A program made the translations under genes and the position numbers. This document shows, one piece after another, positions 1-5,662 of a DNA stretch of 5,662 nucleotides. Source of the DNA: Methanosarcinales archaeon (GTDB lineage Archaea; Halobacteriota; Methanosarcinia; Methanosarcinales; Methanogasteraceae); NCBI GenBank assembly GCA_030605805.1, contig JAUWHQ010000005.1:1-5662 (forward strand), written 5' to 3'. Each line of letters begins with the position of its first letter. The first letter of the stretch is position 1. The notes below the pieces were generated by a model. The model was not told the origin of the DNA and made no database searches. It saw only the letters and a program-made list of their open reading frames with translations.

Positions 1-644
1 TTTGGTCGGTGCGGCGTGCGCAGGGCAAAGATCCCTGTAAGCGGCATATCCGCCCTGCCCCTCGGACGGGCTTTCATAACGACCTTGCGCCCTGCCCTGT
101 GCATGAAGAAGACGATCACACAGTGGGAGAACTCATCAAGACCGTCCAGACCTTCTGTGTACTCTTCATCCAGAACAACCTCTGACACCACATCGTCCCA
201 TCTGCGGGCAGGCTCTTTTGCCGGAGACCTCACGATCCCAATGCTTTTTACCACGAATTTCCCAAACGCATCGGCAATCATCCTGTCATGATCAAAAGCA
301 AGCACAGGAAGCCGGTCTTGATCGAAGAGTTCGGCGCAGGCGGCATCAGAGCCAGCTCGCAGCGTGCCTGATCCTTCTGCAAGATAACATGCTGATACGG
401 TGTGCCTTCGCGGATCCCTTGCCGGATCAGAGTATATCCCGATCAGCCGGATGATATCGATATCAAGCCCGGTCTCCTCCTTTGCTTCACGCCGTGCCGC
501 ATCCTCAACAGTCTCCCCGACATCGACAAACCCGCCGGGAAGCGCGTAATGATCCTTAAACGGCGGATTCTTGCGTTTGATCAGCACGATCTTCTGCTGG
601 TGCAGGATTATGACATCCACAGTCAGTGCGGGCGTGGATATCAT
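1..644 (-). CDS. Nudix hydrolase - TrmO (tRNA t6A37 methyltransferase) fusion protein, C-terminus outside window
   Basis: I translated the minus strand by hand; the frame is open from 644 to the left edge (214 complete codons). Residues 1-127 form a Nudix domain. It opens with TPALTVDVIIL and has the box G38-x5-E44-x7-R52-E53-x2-E56-E57-x-G59, with all metal-binding glutamates present. It ends in LAFDHDRMIADAF, the usual close of ADP-ribose/nucleotide-type archaeal Nudix proteins. From about residue 131 the same frame continues as a TrmO/TsaA (UPF0066) domain: VVKSIGIVRSPAKEP, then DEEYTEGLDGLDEFSHCVIVF, MHRAG, KARPRGR, and GIFALRTPHRP at the edge. TrmO uses S-adenosylmethionine to N6-methylate t6A at position 37 of tRNA; Nudix enzymes hydrolyse nucleoside diphosphate derivatives. 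About 50 C-terminal residues are missing. ATG 644 gives the usual Nudix N-terminus, but a GTG at 734 with a well-placed ribosome binding site would add 30 residues. The Nudix substrate cannot be told. Confidence 0.9.
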   Translation of the reverse strand, partial: MISTPALTVDVIILHQQKIVLIKRKNPPFKDHYALPGGFVDVGETVEDAARREAKEETGLDIDIIRLIGIYSDPARDPRRHTVSACYLAEGSGTLRAGSDAACAELFDQDRLPVLAFDHDRMIADAFGKFVVKSIGIVRSPAKEPARRWDDVVSEVVLDEEYTEGLDGLDEFSHCVIVFFMHRAGRKVVMKARPRGRADMPLTGIFALRTPHRP

Positions 645-724
645 GTTGAAAAGTACAGCACCGACAGCGAGAGCAGCGCCATCACAAGGAGGACTACCAT
701 CACCTTCTCTTCCTTCTGCATCAT
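641..724 (-). CDS. Possible 27-residue single-span membrane microprotein
   Basis: This short open frame reads MMQKEEKVMVV, then LLVMALLSLSVLYFST, then TGA. A charged N-terminus (KEEK) is followed by about 18 hydrophobic residues, which looks like a membrane anchor with its N-terminus inside. The stop overlaps the ATG of the Nudix-TrmO gene as ATGA, the arrangement of translationally coupled genes. A GGTG lies six or seven bases before the start. The same bases can be read in the Nudix frame from GTG 734, giving a 30-residue extension of low-complexity appearance, so only one of the two readings may be used. It could also be the 5' stub of a larger membrane-anchored protein whose body was lost. 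No family is assigned. Confidence 0.45.
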   Translation of the reverse strand: MMQKEEKVMVVLLVMALLSLSVLYFST

Positions 725-741
725 TGTCTGCCACCTGAGTA

Positions 742-748
742 CTCCTCT
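742..748 (-). promoter_or_regulatory. Shine-Dalgarno sequence AGAGGAG
   Basis: On the minus strand AGAGGAG stands seven bases before GTG 734, which is in the Nudix frame, and 17 bases before ATG 724 of the small membrane ORF. The spacing favours GTG 734. The family-typical N-terminus favours ATG 644 reached by coupling through the small ORF. The sequence alone does not decide between them. Confidence 0.5.
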
Positions 749-766
749 AATCCCTCTGTTTCATGC

Positions 767-1007
767 GATTCTTCAAAGTTCTGTAATGGTCAGTCGGATA
801 TACAACATCACGAAAGATGTGGGTTAACAATACCCTTCGCGTCTCTGCGCCTTTGCGCCTTTGCGTTAAATTGGGAAGAGAACGCAAAGACGCGAGGATG
901 CAATGGCGCAAAGAACAAAAATCATCCTGTTGGTGCTTATGTTGTATGAGCATCGGTCGCTGTGTGTTCATGGTCAGATTGACCATTACAGATTCTTCAA
1001 AATTCTG
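767..1007. mobile_element. MITE-like palindromic element with flanking 17-bp direct repeats
   Basis: Direct repeats GATTCTTCAAAGTTCTG (767-783) and GATTCTTCAAAATTCTG (991-1007) differ at one base. Just inside, and overlapping them by a few bases, are perfect 13-bp inverted repeats: TCTGTAATGGTCA (780-792) and its complement (980-992), extendable to 19 bp with two mismatches. A second nested pair, ATACAACAT (800-808) and ATGTTGTAT (939-947), and a central hairpin make the whole segment one long imperfect palindrome. It encodes no credible protein. It begins exactly at the 3' end of the RHH gene, whose TGA (999-997) lies inside the right direct repeat. The structure fits a non-autonomous insertion with target duplication, but 17 bp is long for a target duplication, so a recombination origin is possible. 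Confidence 0.7.
835..914. repeat. Dispersed-repeat core of GCGTCTTTGCG-type units forming a hairpin
   Basis: The left arm (835-867) carries three T-rich units in a row: CGCGTCTCTGCG, CCTTTGCG, CCTTTGCG. The right arm carries the complement, AACGCAAAGACGCGAG (881-896), with one more GCGCAAAG unit at 906-913. The arms can pair in at least two registers, for example CTTTGCGTT with AACGCAAAG around the loop at 868-880. From memory, strings of this kind occur as dispersed repeats in many bacterial and archaeal genomes; I cannot verify that here. Confidence 0.65.
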
Positions 1008-2061
1008 CCTGCCCTTCCGATTCATCCGATTCCTCCAGTTGCAGCACGATCAGACGCCCGACCTCATCCGCTTTACAGGGGTAACCGCTGGCATCAAGCA
1101 GCCTGACCAGCATCTCCTTGACTGCGCCAATCGAAACAGGATCCCGGTAATCGTGGTCAACCAGTACCTTACTGCCATTGACATCGATGTGCTTGACGAT
1201 CTGCATGGTTTCGTAGAGGTGCTTCAGATTCATCAGAAAATCAAGGCGCCTGATATCGCCGCGTTCTTTCGCGCACCTCTCCAGAAGGGTCGTGTCAAGC
1301 GGCATCCGGTTTGCGAGCAGGTCCTCAAACTCGCGCCGGTGGATCGTGACCATGTTATAGTCCGATTCTGTGTGCAGATCGATCAAATCCCGCCAGAAAT
1401 CCTGCTTTGCGCACACCTCCTCAGTCACCCTGTGCAGATTCCCGAAATGCCGGAGAAGATCCTCCCGCGCCATCTCCACGCTCTCCTTTCGCTGCAGATC
1501 CATGCGTATCGATCTCGTCCGCCTGTCAGCCTTCGTAATCCCGAGATGCTTCTGTCTTGCAAGGAACAACCCGACCATTCCTGACAAAAACTCGTTTAAA
1601 TGCATGCTCTTCCCGGAAATCACGCAGATGGCGGTCATCGGTGCAACATCGCTGTCATATTCCGTGATTATGGTCGTCTGCCAGCCATACTCCTTCCATT
1701 TCCGGTTGAGGTGGTCTGTCAGTTCCGACACCCGGTTGATGATGAGCGGATCGATGATATCATCCAGCATCTCAGGGCTGACCAGAATGTCTTTTGTGCG
1801 CTTCAGGAACCATTCGAGCAGGGGATAATCGATCATCGCACAGAAACCGTCCTCGATCAGCAGTTCGCGTGGAGATTGGTACTTATCAGCCATACTCGCA
1901 TGGCGCGCCTCCTCAAGCGATCCGTGACGCTCAGCCATCAGTTCGGCAAACTCGATAAGATCCCGCATCGTCGCGCTGAGGTTGCCGCTGTGTTCTTTTA
2001 CCAGCGGTTCGAGAAAGTCCAGATGATTCTGCTCAAGAGAGATATTTCTTCTGACGATCAT
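997..2061 (-). CDS. Ribbon-helix-helix N-terminal protein of unknown function (354 aa)
   Basis: Residues 1 to about 42 read as a ribbon-helix-helix (CopG/Arc/MetJ-like) DNA-binding domain. IVRRNISLEQ is the strand, NHLDFLEPLVKEHSG the first helix, and NLSATMRDLIEFAELM the turn and second helix. The remaining 310 residues are soluble and largely helical in character. They include a basic stretch KADRRTRSIRMDLQRKES near residues 195-215, a His/Tyr/Asp-rich segment (HTESDYNMVTIHRREFED), and an acidic tail EESDESEGQAEF. I do not recognise this C-terminal region; it may be an effector or oligomerisation domain. ATG 2061 is the only good start: upstream in frame there is no ATG, GTG or TTG before a TGA, and the RHH strand starts at residue 2-4. 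The ribosome binding site is weak (CAGGG). A TATA-like box and a tandem repeat lie just upstream, which fits autoregulation. The gene probably heads the unit that continues into the Nudix-TrmO gene. Confidence 0.88.
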   Translation of the reverse strand: MIVRRNISLEQNHLDFLEPLVKEHSGNLSATMRDLIEFAELMAERHGSLEEARHASMADKYQSPRELLIEDGFCAMIDYPLLEWFLKRTKDILVSPEMLDDIIDPLIINRVSELTDHLNRKWKEYGWQTTIITEYDSDVAPMTAICVISGKSMHLNEFLSGMVGLFLARQKHLGITKADRRTRSIRMDLQRKESVEMAREDLLRHFGNLHRVTEEVCAKQDFWRDLIDLHTESDYNMVTIHRREFEDLLANRMPLDTTLLERCAKERGDIRRLDFLMNLKHLYETMQIVKHIDVNGSKVLVDHDYRDPVSIGAVKEMLVRLLDASGYPCKADEVGRLIVLQLEESDESEGQAEF

Positions 2062-2080
2062 TGTGTGCCCTGCGCCGGAT

Positions 2081-2108
2081 GATTGTCGGTCAATAATTAT
2101 CGGTCAAT
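2081..2108 (-). promoter_or_regulatory. 14-bp tandem repeat, candidate operator of the RHH protein
   Basis: On the minus strand ATTGACCGATAATT (2108-2095) is followed directly by ATTGACCGACAATC (2094-2081), 12 of 14 bases identical, sharing the exact core ATTGACCGA. A palindromic ATAATTAT spans the junction. The repeat sits 20-47 bases before the RHH start codon, about where transcription should begin. RHH repressors commonly bind tandem repeats at their own promoters, so this is a natural operator candidate. Binding is inferred. Confidence 0.5.
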
Positions 2109-2132
2109 GATCATGTTTCTGACAATTCTAAC

Positions 2133-2142
2133 AGATATATCT
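2133..2142 (-). promoter_or_regulatory. TATA-like box of the RHH gene
   Basis: The minus strand reads CGAAAGATATATCTG, with a purine-rich BRE-like CGAAA before AGATATATCT. Archaeal promoters start about 25 bases after the TATA centre, which places the start near 2110, on the edge of the tandem repeat, with an untranslated leader of about 50 bases. No other good TATA-like element was seen close to the gene. Confidence 0.5.
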
Positions 2143-2179
2143 TTCGAGGCAGTGGGCTTTGGGACGAAATTCACGTATA

Positions 2180-2381
2180 CCCCTTGCCCGGCAGCCAGTG
2201 CGGCGCAACATTGCCCATGATCATTACCGTCGATCTGCGAGCGGTGCAATGGTTGTGACCACCCCGCCCGGGTGATAGGGGTGATATCCGGACATTTTTA
2301 CTACTTTCTGGCAAGGGGGGTGACCACATGAGTATGGAATAGACCCCTTGGTTTCAACTGGAGAATGGCAACCGGCAGCCA
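2180..2381 (-). other. Gene-free segment with interlocking inverted repeats, candidate structured leader or small RNA
   Basis: In a minus-strand RNA, GUGGUCACCCC (2327-2317) can pair along all 11 bases with GGGGUGGUCAC (2265-2255) using two G-U wobbles; the plus-strand copy would have two mismatches instead. CCCCUUGCC (2318-2310) can instead pair perfectly with GGCAAGGGG (2188-2180), or its CCCCUUG part with CAAGGGG (2350-2344). These pairings exclude one another. The motif pair CCCCTTG...CCGGCAGCCA occurs twice on the plus strand (2180-2197 and 2344-2381). No tRNA, C/D-box RNA or reading frame was convincing. Most of it lies before the predicted RHH transcription start, so it would be IleRS trailer or a separate RNA. 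Confidence 0.3.
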
Positions 2382-2389
2382 CGTTCCAC

Positions 2390-2427
2390 CGTGACGCACG
2401 CTGTTTTGCTGCTGCGTGTGTGTCACG
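2390..2427. other. Imperfect hairpin downstream of ileS
   Basis: CGTGAC (2390-2395) pairs with GTCACG (2422-2427) and CACGC (2397-2401) with GCGTG (2414-2418). This leaves a small internal loop and a 12-base loop containing TTTT. It lies about 120-155 bases after the ileS stop and could be a 3' end structure. There is no long T tract after it on the minus strand, so it is not called a terminator. Confidence 0.35.
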
Positions 2428-2544
2428 CTGTGTTATGTAACCGCTGTACCCTGCTATTTCGGGATCCGTTTATGCGATCAGGCTTGGGATATGCTCGGGC
2501 ACGCTGCCAAAATATTTCCTTTATCCTGATGAAAATCACCGTCT

Positions 2545-5500
2545 TCATCGTTGCGACATGCGCCTCACACCAATCTGCATCTTCACACCTTCGACATCCC
2601 AGTCCTTCACAAGATCGCCAGTTGCCGAAACATCGCCGATCGATATCTCCTTTGCACGAACCTCTCTGGCAATAAACGCTTCTTTGCTTCGCAGCAGGTC
2701 AGCTACACGCTTATATTCGTCTGCCAGTTCCAATGCAACGCCGATCCAGTCGTTGACCTCCAGATCGAGCTCTTTCCGCATATCCTGGATCCGGCGTATC
2801 GCCTCTGCCCCGTACCCTTCCGCCTCGATCTCGGGCGTGAGCGTAGTGTCCACATACACGATGCCACGCGCAAATTCGGAATCGGCGGCAAATTCGGGAA
2901 CAATGCTCCGGAAATCGACCATCTCGCGGGTGATCGTTGCAACGCCGCCCGCAACATCCGTAATATCAAGGTCGCACTTCCATTCACCCGCCTTTCCAAT
3001 TGCGTCCCTGATGGCTCTTGCATCAGCCCCCCTGATCGCATCAGCCACCCTTCCGGCGTCCTTCTTAAACGCCGGACCGAGTTTTGCCATGTCAGGAATA
3101 GCCTCCGTCCCGAGTTCGTCCCATTCGTCGCCAGCACCGAGCAAAACGATCTCTTTCGCATTGGTCTGCTCTGCAAGCACGTCTTTCAGCGATTCAACCG
3201 CATGAATGATCCTTTCGTCCTCAGGCGCTATCACAATCCGCCAGACGGGCCAACGTAGCTTCCTCTTCGCCTTCTGGCGGGCGTTTGCAACCGCCTCCAC
3301 GATCCTCCTGACCTCTGCCATGTCCGCCTCAAGCTCCGGATCGATCAGATCCTCATCAGGAGTGAGCCAGTCACACGCATGGACCGATTCGCGCTCCTCT
3401 GACTCCCCGCCCTCGAGGTTCTGGTAGATCGCCTCTGACAGATACGGCATGAACGGGGCGGTCAACCGTGTAATAATCGTGAACACATCGCAAAGAACCC
3501 TGTAAACCGCCAGTTTGTCAGGATCTTCCGCCTCGGTCCATGTGCGGGGTCGGATCAACTGGATGTACCATCTTGAGAGGTCCTCGAGCACGAATTCAAG
3601 GATCGCGCGGGTCGCTACATGCAGCTTGTACTCATCCATCGCAGACGTAACATTTCGTATGAGCGAGTTCGCCCTCGAAAGAATCCACCGGTCCTCCTGC
3701 CTGAGCGCACCGCGTATCGATTCAAACGAGACTGCGCTCGGGTCAAAGCCGTCAAGAACCATGTAAGGCAGCGGAAACCGGTAGACGTTCCACAGAATGT
3801 TTAAAGAACGGTGCACAGTTGCGACCTCATCCCAGTTGAACTTCAGATCGTCCCACGGTGCATTCGAGGAGAGCATGTACATGCGCAGCGTATCTGCGCC
3901 GAACTTCTCGATCACGGCGCCGGGTGCAACCACGTTTCCCAGACTCTTTGACATCTTGCTCCCGCTTTCGTCCAGCGTGAAACCATGCACGAGCACGCTT
4001 TTGTAAGGTATCCGGTCAAATGCGACCATGCCTGCGCCAAGCTGCGAATAGAACCAGCCACGGGTCTGGTCATGTCCTTCCACGATGAAATCGGGGGGCC
4101 AGAGTGTCTCAAACGCGCCGGTGACGTGTGGATAGTCAAGCGTTGCCCATGATGCGACCGCAGAATCGAACCAGACATCAAAGACGTCCTCAACACGCCG
4201 GCACTGCCCACCACACGAACATGCAAAGGTGACCTCATCGACCCACGGGCGGTGCAGATCAAGTGTCTCAACGCCGCTCCTTGCTTTAAGTTCCTCGCCG
4301 GTCCCGATCACCTCGTACTTCCCGCACGAATCGCAGACCCAGATCGGGATCGGGATGCCCCAGTACCGCTGCCGGGATATGCACCAGTCCCGGGCTCCTG
4401 CGACCCAGTCATGGAACCTTGCAGACCCTGCCCAGTCAGGATACCAGCTAACCTTTGCGATCTCGTCAAGCATCCTCTCCTTAAGCTGCGAAATCTTCAA
4501 AAACCACTGCTCGGTCGCAAGATAGATGATCGGCGTCTTGCATCTCCAGCAATGCCCGTACCGATGCACGATCGTTTCGCTTGCAAGCAGGTATCCGCGC
4601 TCATCGAGATCATTGATGACCTGCTTGTCGGCGTCCCTGACATATATGCCTTCATAGATGCTTGCATCGATGGTATACCGACCGTCCGGTCCGACAGGGC
4701 AGAAAACCGGCAGCCCGTGCTCTGATCCAAGTTCAAAGTCATCCACGCCGTGACCTGGTGCTATGTGCACGCATCCTGTGTTTTCAGTGGTCACAAACTC
4801 TGCCGGAAATACCTTGTGCTCGAATTCAGCCTGTTTTGGCACGATATCGGTGAGCGGATGTTTGTACTGCGTGCCTGCCAGATCACTGCCATAACAGACA
4901 TCAAGGAGCTCATAATCCTGATACTTGCCGGCTCTTAACACCGAATCGATCAGATCAGACGCAAAGATCAATATCTCACTTTTACTGTCCTTGTGTGCCC
5001 GCACCTTCGAGTATTCAAAGTCAGGATGCACCGCCACAGCTATATTTGCCGGAATCGTCCAGGGAGTCGTTGTCCAGATGACGATGAACGTATTCTCCTC
5101 ATCCAGTACCGGGAACTTGACATAGATCGATGAATCGGTCTGGTCGCCGTATTCGACCTCAGAATCGGCAATCGCTGTCTCGCATCTGGGGCACCAGTTC
5201 ACCACACGCATGCCTTTTTCAAGCAGGCTTTTCTCATGGGCTTGTTTGAGCGTCCACCAGACCGATTCAAGGTATTCACGCTTTAATGTCATGTAAGGAT
5301 CGTCCCAGTCAAGCCACACGCCAAGACGCTTGAACTGGGAGGTCATCGCCGTCATGTTCTGTATTGCAAATTCCTTGCAAGTAGACACGAACGAATCGAT
5401 CCCACACTCTTCGATATCCTTTTTTGTCTTGAAATCGAGTTTCTCTTCGACTTTCACCTCGATCGGAAGACCGTGCATATCCCATCCGGCGCGATCGATG

Positions 5501-5662
5501 ACATGATAGCCGCGCATGGATCTGTACCGCAGGATCGCGTCCTTGATGATCTTATTCCACGCTGTGCCGAGATGGATGTGTCCTGTGGTGTATGGAGGTC
5601 CGTCAACAAAAAAGAATTGTTTTCCATCCTTTCGCAGGTCTCGAACGCGCCTGTATGTGTCG
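2545..5662 (-). CDS. ileS: Isoleucyl-tRNA synthetase, archaeal type, N-terminus outside window
   Basis: The frame is open to the right edge and gives 1038 residues; numbering starts with the first full codon (5661). It ligates isoleucine to tRNA-Ile in the cytoplasm. The class I HIGH site is GPPYTTGHIHLG (residues 27-32 for GHIHLG) and KMSKS is at 569-573 (3957-3943) within LDESGSKMSKSLGN. The editing domain carries WTTTPWTIPAN (from 196) and GHGVDDFE (303-310), so proofreading of valine should be intact. Two zinc sites correspond in layout to those of Thermus IleRS: CPRC (157-160) with CWRC (371-374), and C443/C446 with CSC (481-483), plus C487. WCISRQRYWG begins at 426. The C-terminal anticodon-binding region includes LIRPRTWTEAED. 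Only about 20-30 N-terminal residues are missing; the ATG at 5517 is internal, after the HIGH motif. VWFDSAVASWA has alanine where glycine is usual. Its promoter is outside the window. Confidence 0.98.
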   Translation of the reverse strand, partial: DTYRRVRDLRKDGKQFFFVDGPPYTTGHIHLGTAWNKIIKDAILRYRSMRGYHVIDRAGWDMHGLPIEVKVEEKLDFKTKKDIEECGIDSFVSTCKEFAIQNMTAMTSQFKRLGVWLDWDDPYMTLKREYLESVWWTLKQAHEKSLLEKGMRVVNWCPRCETAIADSEVEYGDQTDSSIYVKFPVLDEENTFIVIWTTTPWTIPANIAVAVHPDFEYSKVRAHKDSKSEILIFASDLIDSVLRAGKYQDYELLDVCYGSDLAGTQYKHPLTDIVPKQAEFEHKVFPAEFVTTENTGCVHIAPGHGVDDFELGSEHGLPVFCPVGPDGRYTIDASIYEGIYVRDADKQVINDLDERGYLLASETIVHRYGHCWRCKTPIIYLATEQWFLKISQLKERMLDEIAKVSWYPDWAGSARFHDWVAGARDWCISRQRYWGIPIPIWVCDSCGKYEVIGTGEELKARSGVETLDLHRPWVDEVTFACSCGGQCRRVEDVFDVWFDSAVASWATLDYPHVTGAFETLWPPDFIVEGHDQTRGWFYSQLGAGMVAFDRIPYKSVLVHGFTLDESGSKMSKSLGNVVAPGAVIEKFGADTLRMYMLSSNAPWDDLKFNWDEVATVHRSLNILWNVYRFPLPYMVLDGFDPSAVSFESIRGALRQEDRWILSRANSLIRNVTSAMDEYKLHVATRAILEFVLEDLSRWYIQLIRPRTWTEAEDPDKLAVYRVLCDVFTIITRLTAPFMPYLSEAIYQNLEGGESEERESVHACDWLTPDEDLIDPELEADMAEVRRIVEAVANARQKAKRKLRWPVWRIVIAPEDERIIHAVESLKDVLAEQTNAKEIVLLGAGDEWDELGTEAIPDMAKLGPAFKKDAGRVADAIRGADARAIRDAIGKAGEWKCDLDITDVAGGVATITREMVDFRSIVPEFAADSEFARGIVYVDTTLTPEIEAEGYGAEAIRRIQDMRKELDLEVNDWIGVALELADEYKRVADLLRSKEAFIAREVRAKEISIGDVSATGDLVKDWDVEGVKMQIGVRRMSQR

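Noticed and set aside
641..734. Frameshift at the Nudix 5' end
   Set aside because: The Nudix frame is intact from ATG 644 with a family-typical start, so no frameshift is needed to explain the upstream hydrophobic frame.
402..827. Plus-strand open frame of 141 codons
   Set aside because: It is antisense to the Nudix box and ends in the inserted element; the minus strand has clear family motifs.
835..914. CRISPR-like array
   Set aside because: The repeated units are short, adjacent and in opposite orientations, with no regular unique spacers.
747..1025. Minus-strand open frame of 92 codons across the repeat element
   Set aside because: It starts inside the RHH gene and most of it is translated palindromic repeat; there is no sign of a real protein.
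817..1584. Plus-strand open frame of 255 codons
   Set aside because: It lies opposite the RHH gene, starts inside the repeat element and shows no recognisable motif; it is a shadow frame.
2160..2540. tRNA or C/D-box RNA in the gene-free stretch
   Set aside because: GGTTTCAACT near 2350 and TGATGA at 2528 resemble a T-loop and a C box, but no acceptor stem, cloverleaf or D box accompanies them.
2391..2675. Plus-strand open frame of 94 codons in the gene-free stretch
   Set aside because: It overlaps the ileS 3' end, is rich in Cys, His and Arg without motifs, and has no ribosome binding site that I can see.

Overview
This 5.7 kb window looks like part of an archaeal chromosome. The isoleucyl-tRNA synthetase (IleRS) has the archaeal form of the HIGH motif (GPPYTTGHIHLG). 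A TATA-like box lies at a suitable distance before one gene, and a second gene encodes a ribbon-helix-helix (RHH) protein of archaeal style. I lean towards a euryarchaeon of the methanogen or alkane/methane-oxidiser relatives, but that is inference only; the window holds no lineage marker.

All supported genes lie on the minus strand, so transcription runs from right to left. At the right (2545-5662) is a nearly complete ileS that lacks only its N-terminal few dozen residues. Next comes about 480 bp without a gene (2062-2544). It holds several long-range inverted repeats, a hairpin, a TATA-like box and a 14-bp tandem repeat just before the next gene. At 997-2061 is a 354-residue protein with an N-terminal RHH DNA-binding domain and a large C-terminal part that I do not recognise.

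From 767 to 1007 lies a compact, palindromic, MITE-like (miniature inverted-repeat element) insertion. It is flanked by 17-bp direct repeats (16/17 identical), has 13-bp terminal inverted repeats, and carries a core of repeated GCGTCTTTGCG-type units. Removing one repeat copy plus the insert (224 bp) would bring the RHH stop to within about 40-50 nt of the next genes. This suggests an older compact operon that the element split.

At the left (1-734) are a possible 27-residue membrane microprotein and, overlapping it by ATGA, a long open frame that runs off the window. That frame encodes a complete Nudix hydrolase domain joined without a stop to the N-terminal two thirds of a TrmO/TsaA-type tRNA methyltransferase domain. 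Because it has no stop inside the window it is easily missed. IleRS and TrmO both act on tRNA, and t6A37, the TrmO substrate base, also matters for tRNA-Ile. A functional link between the two ends of the window is possible but not shown.
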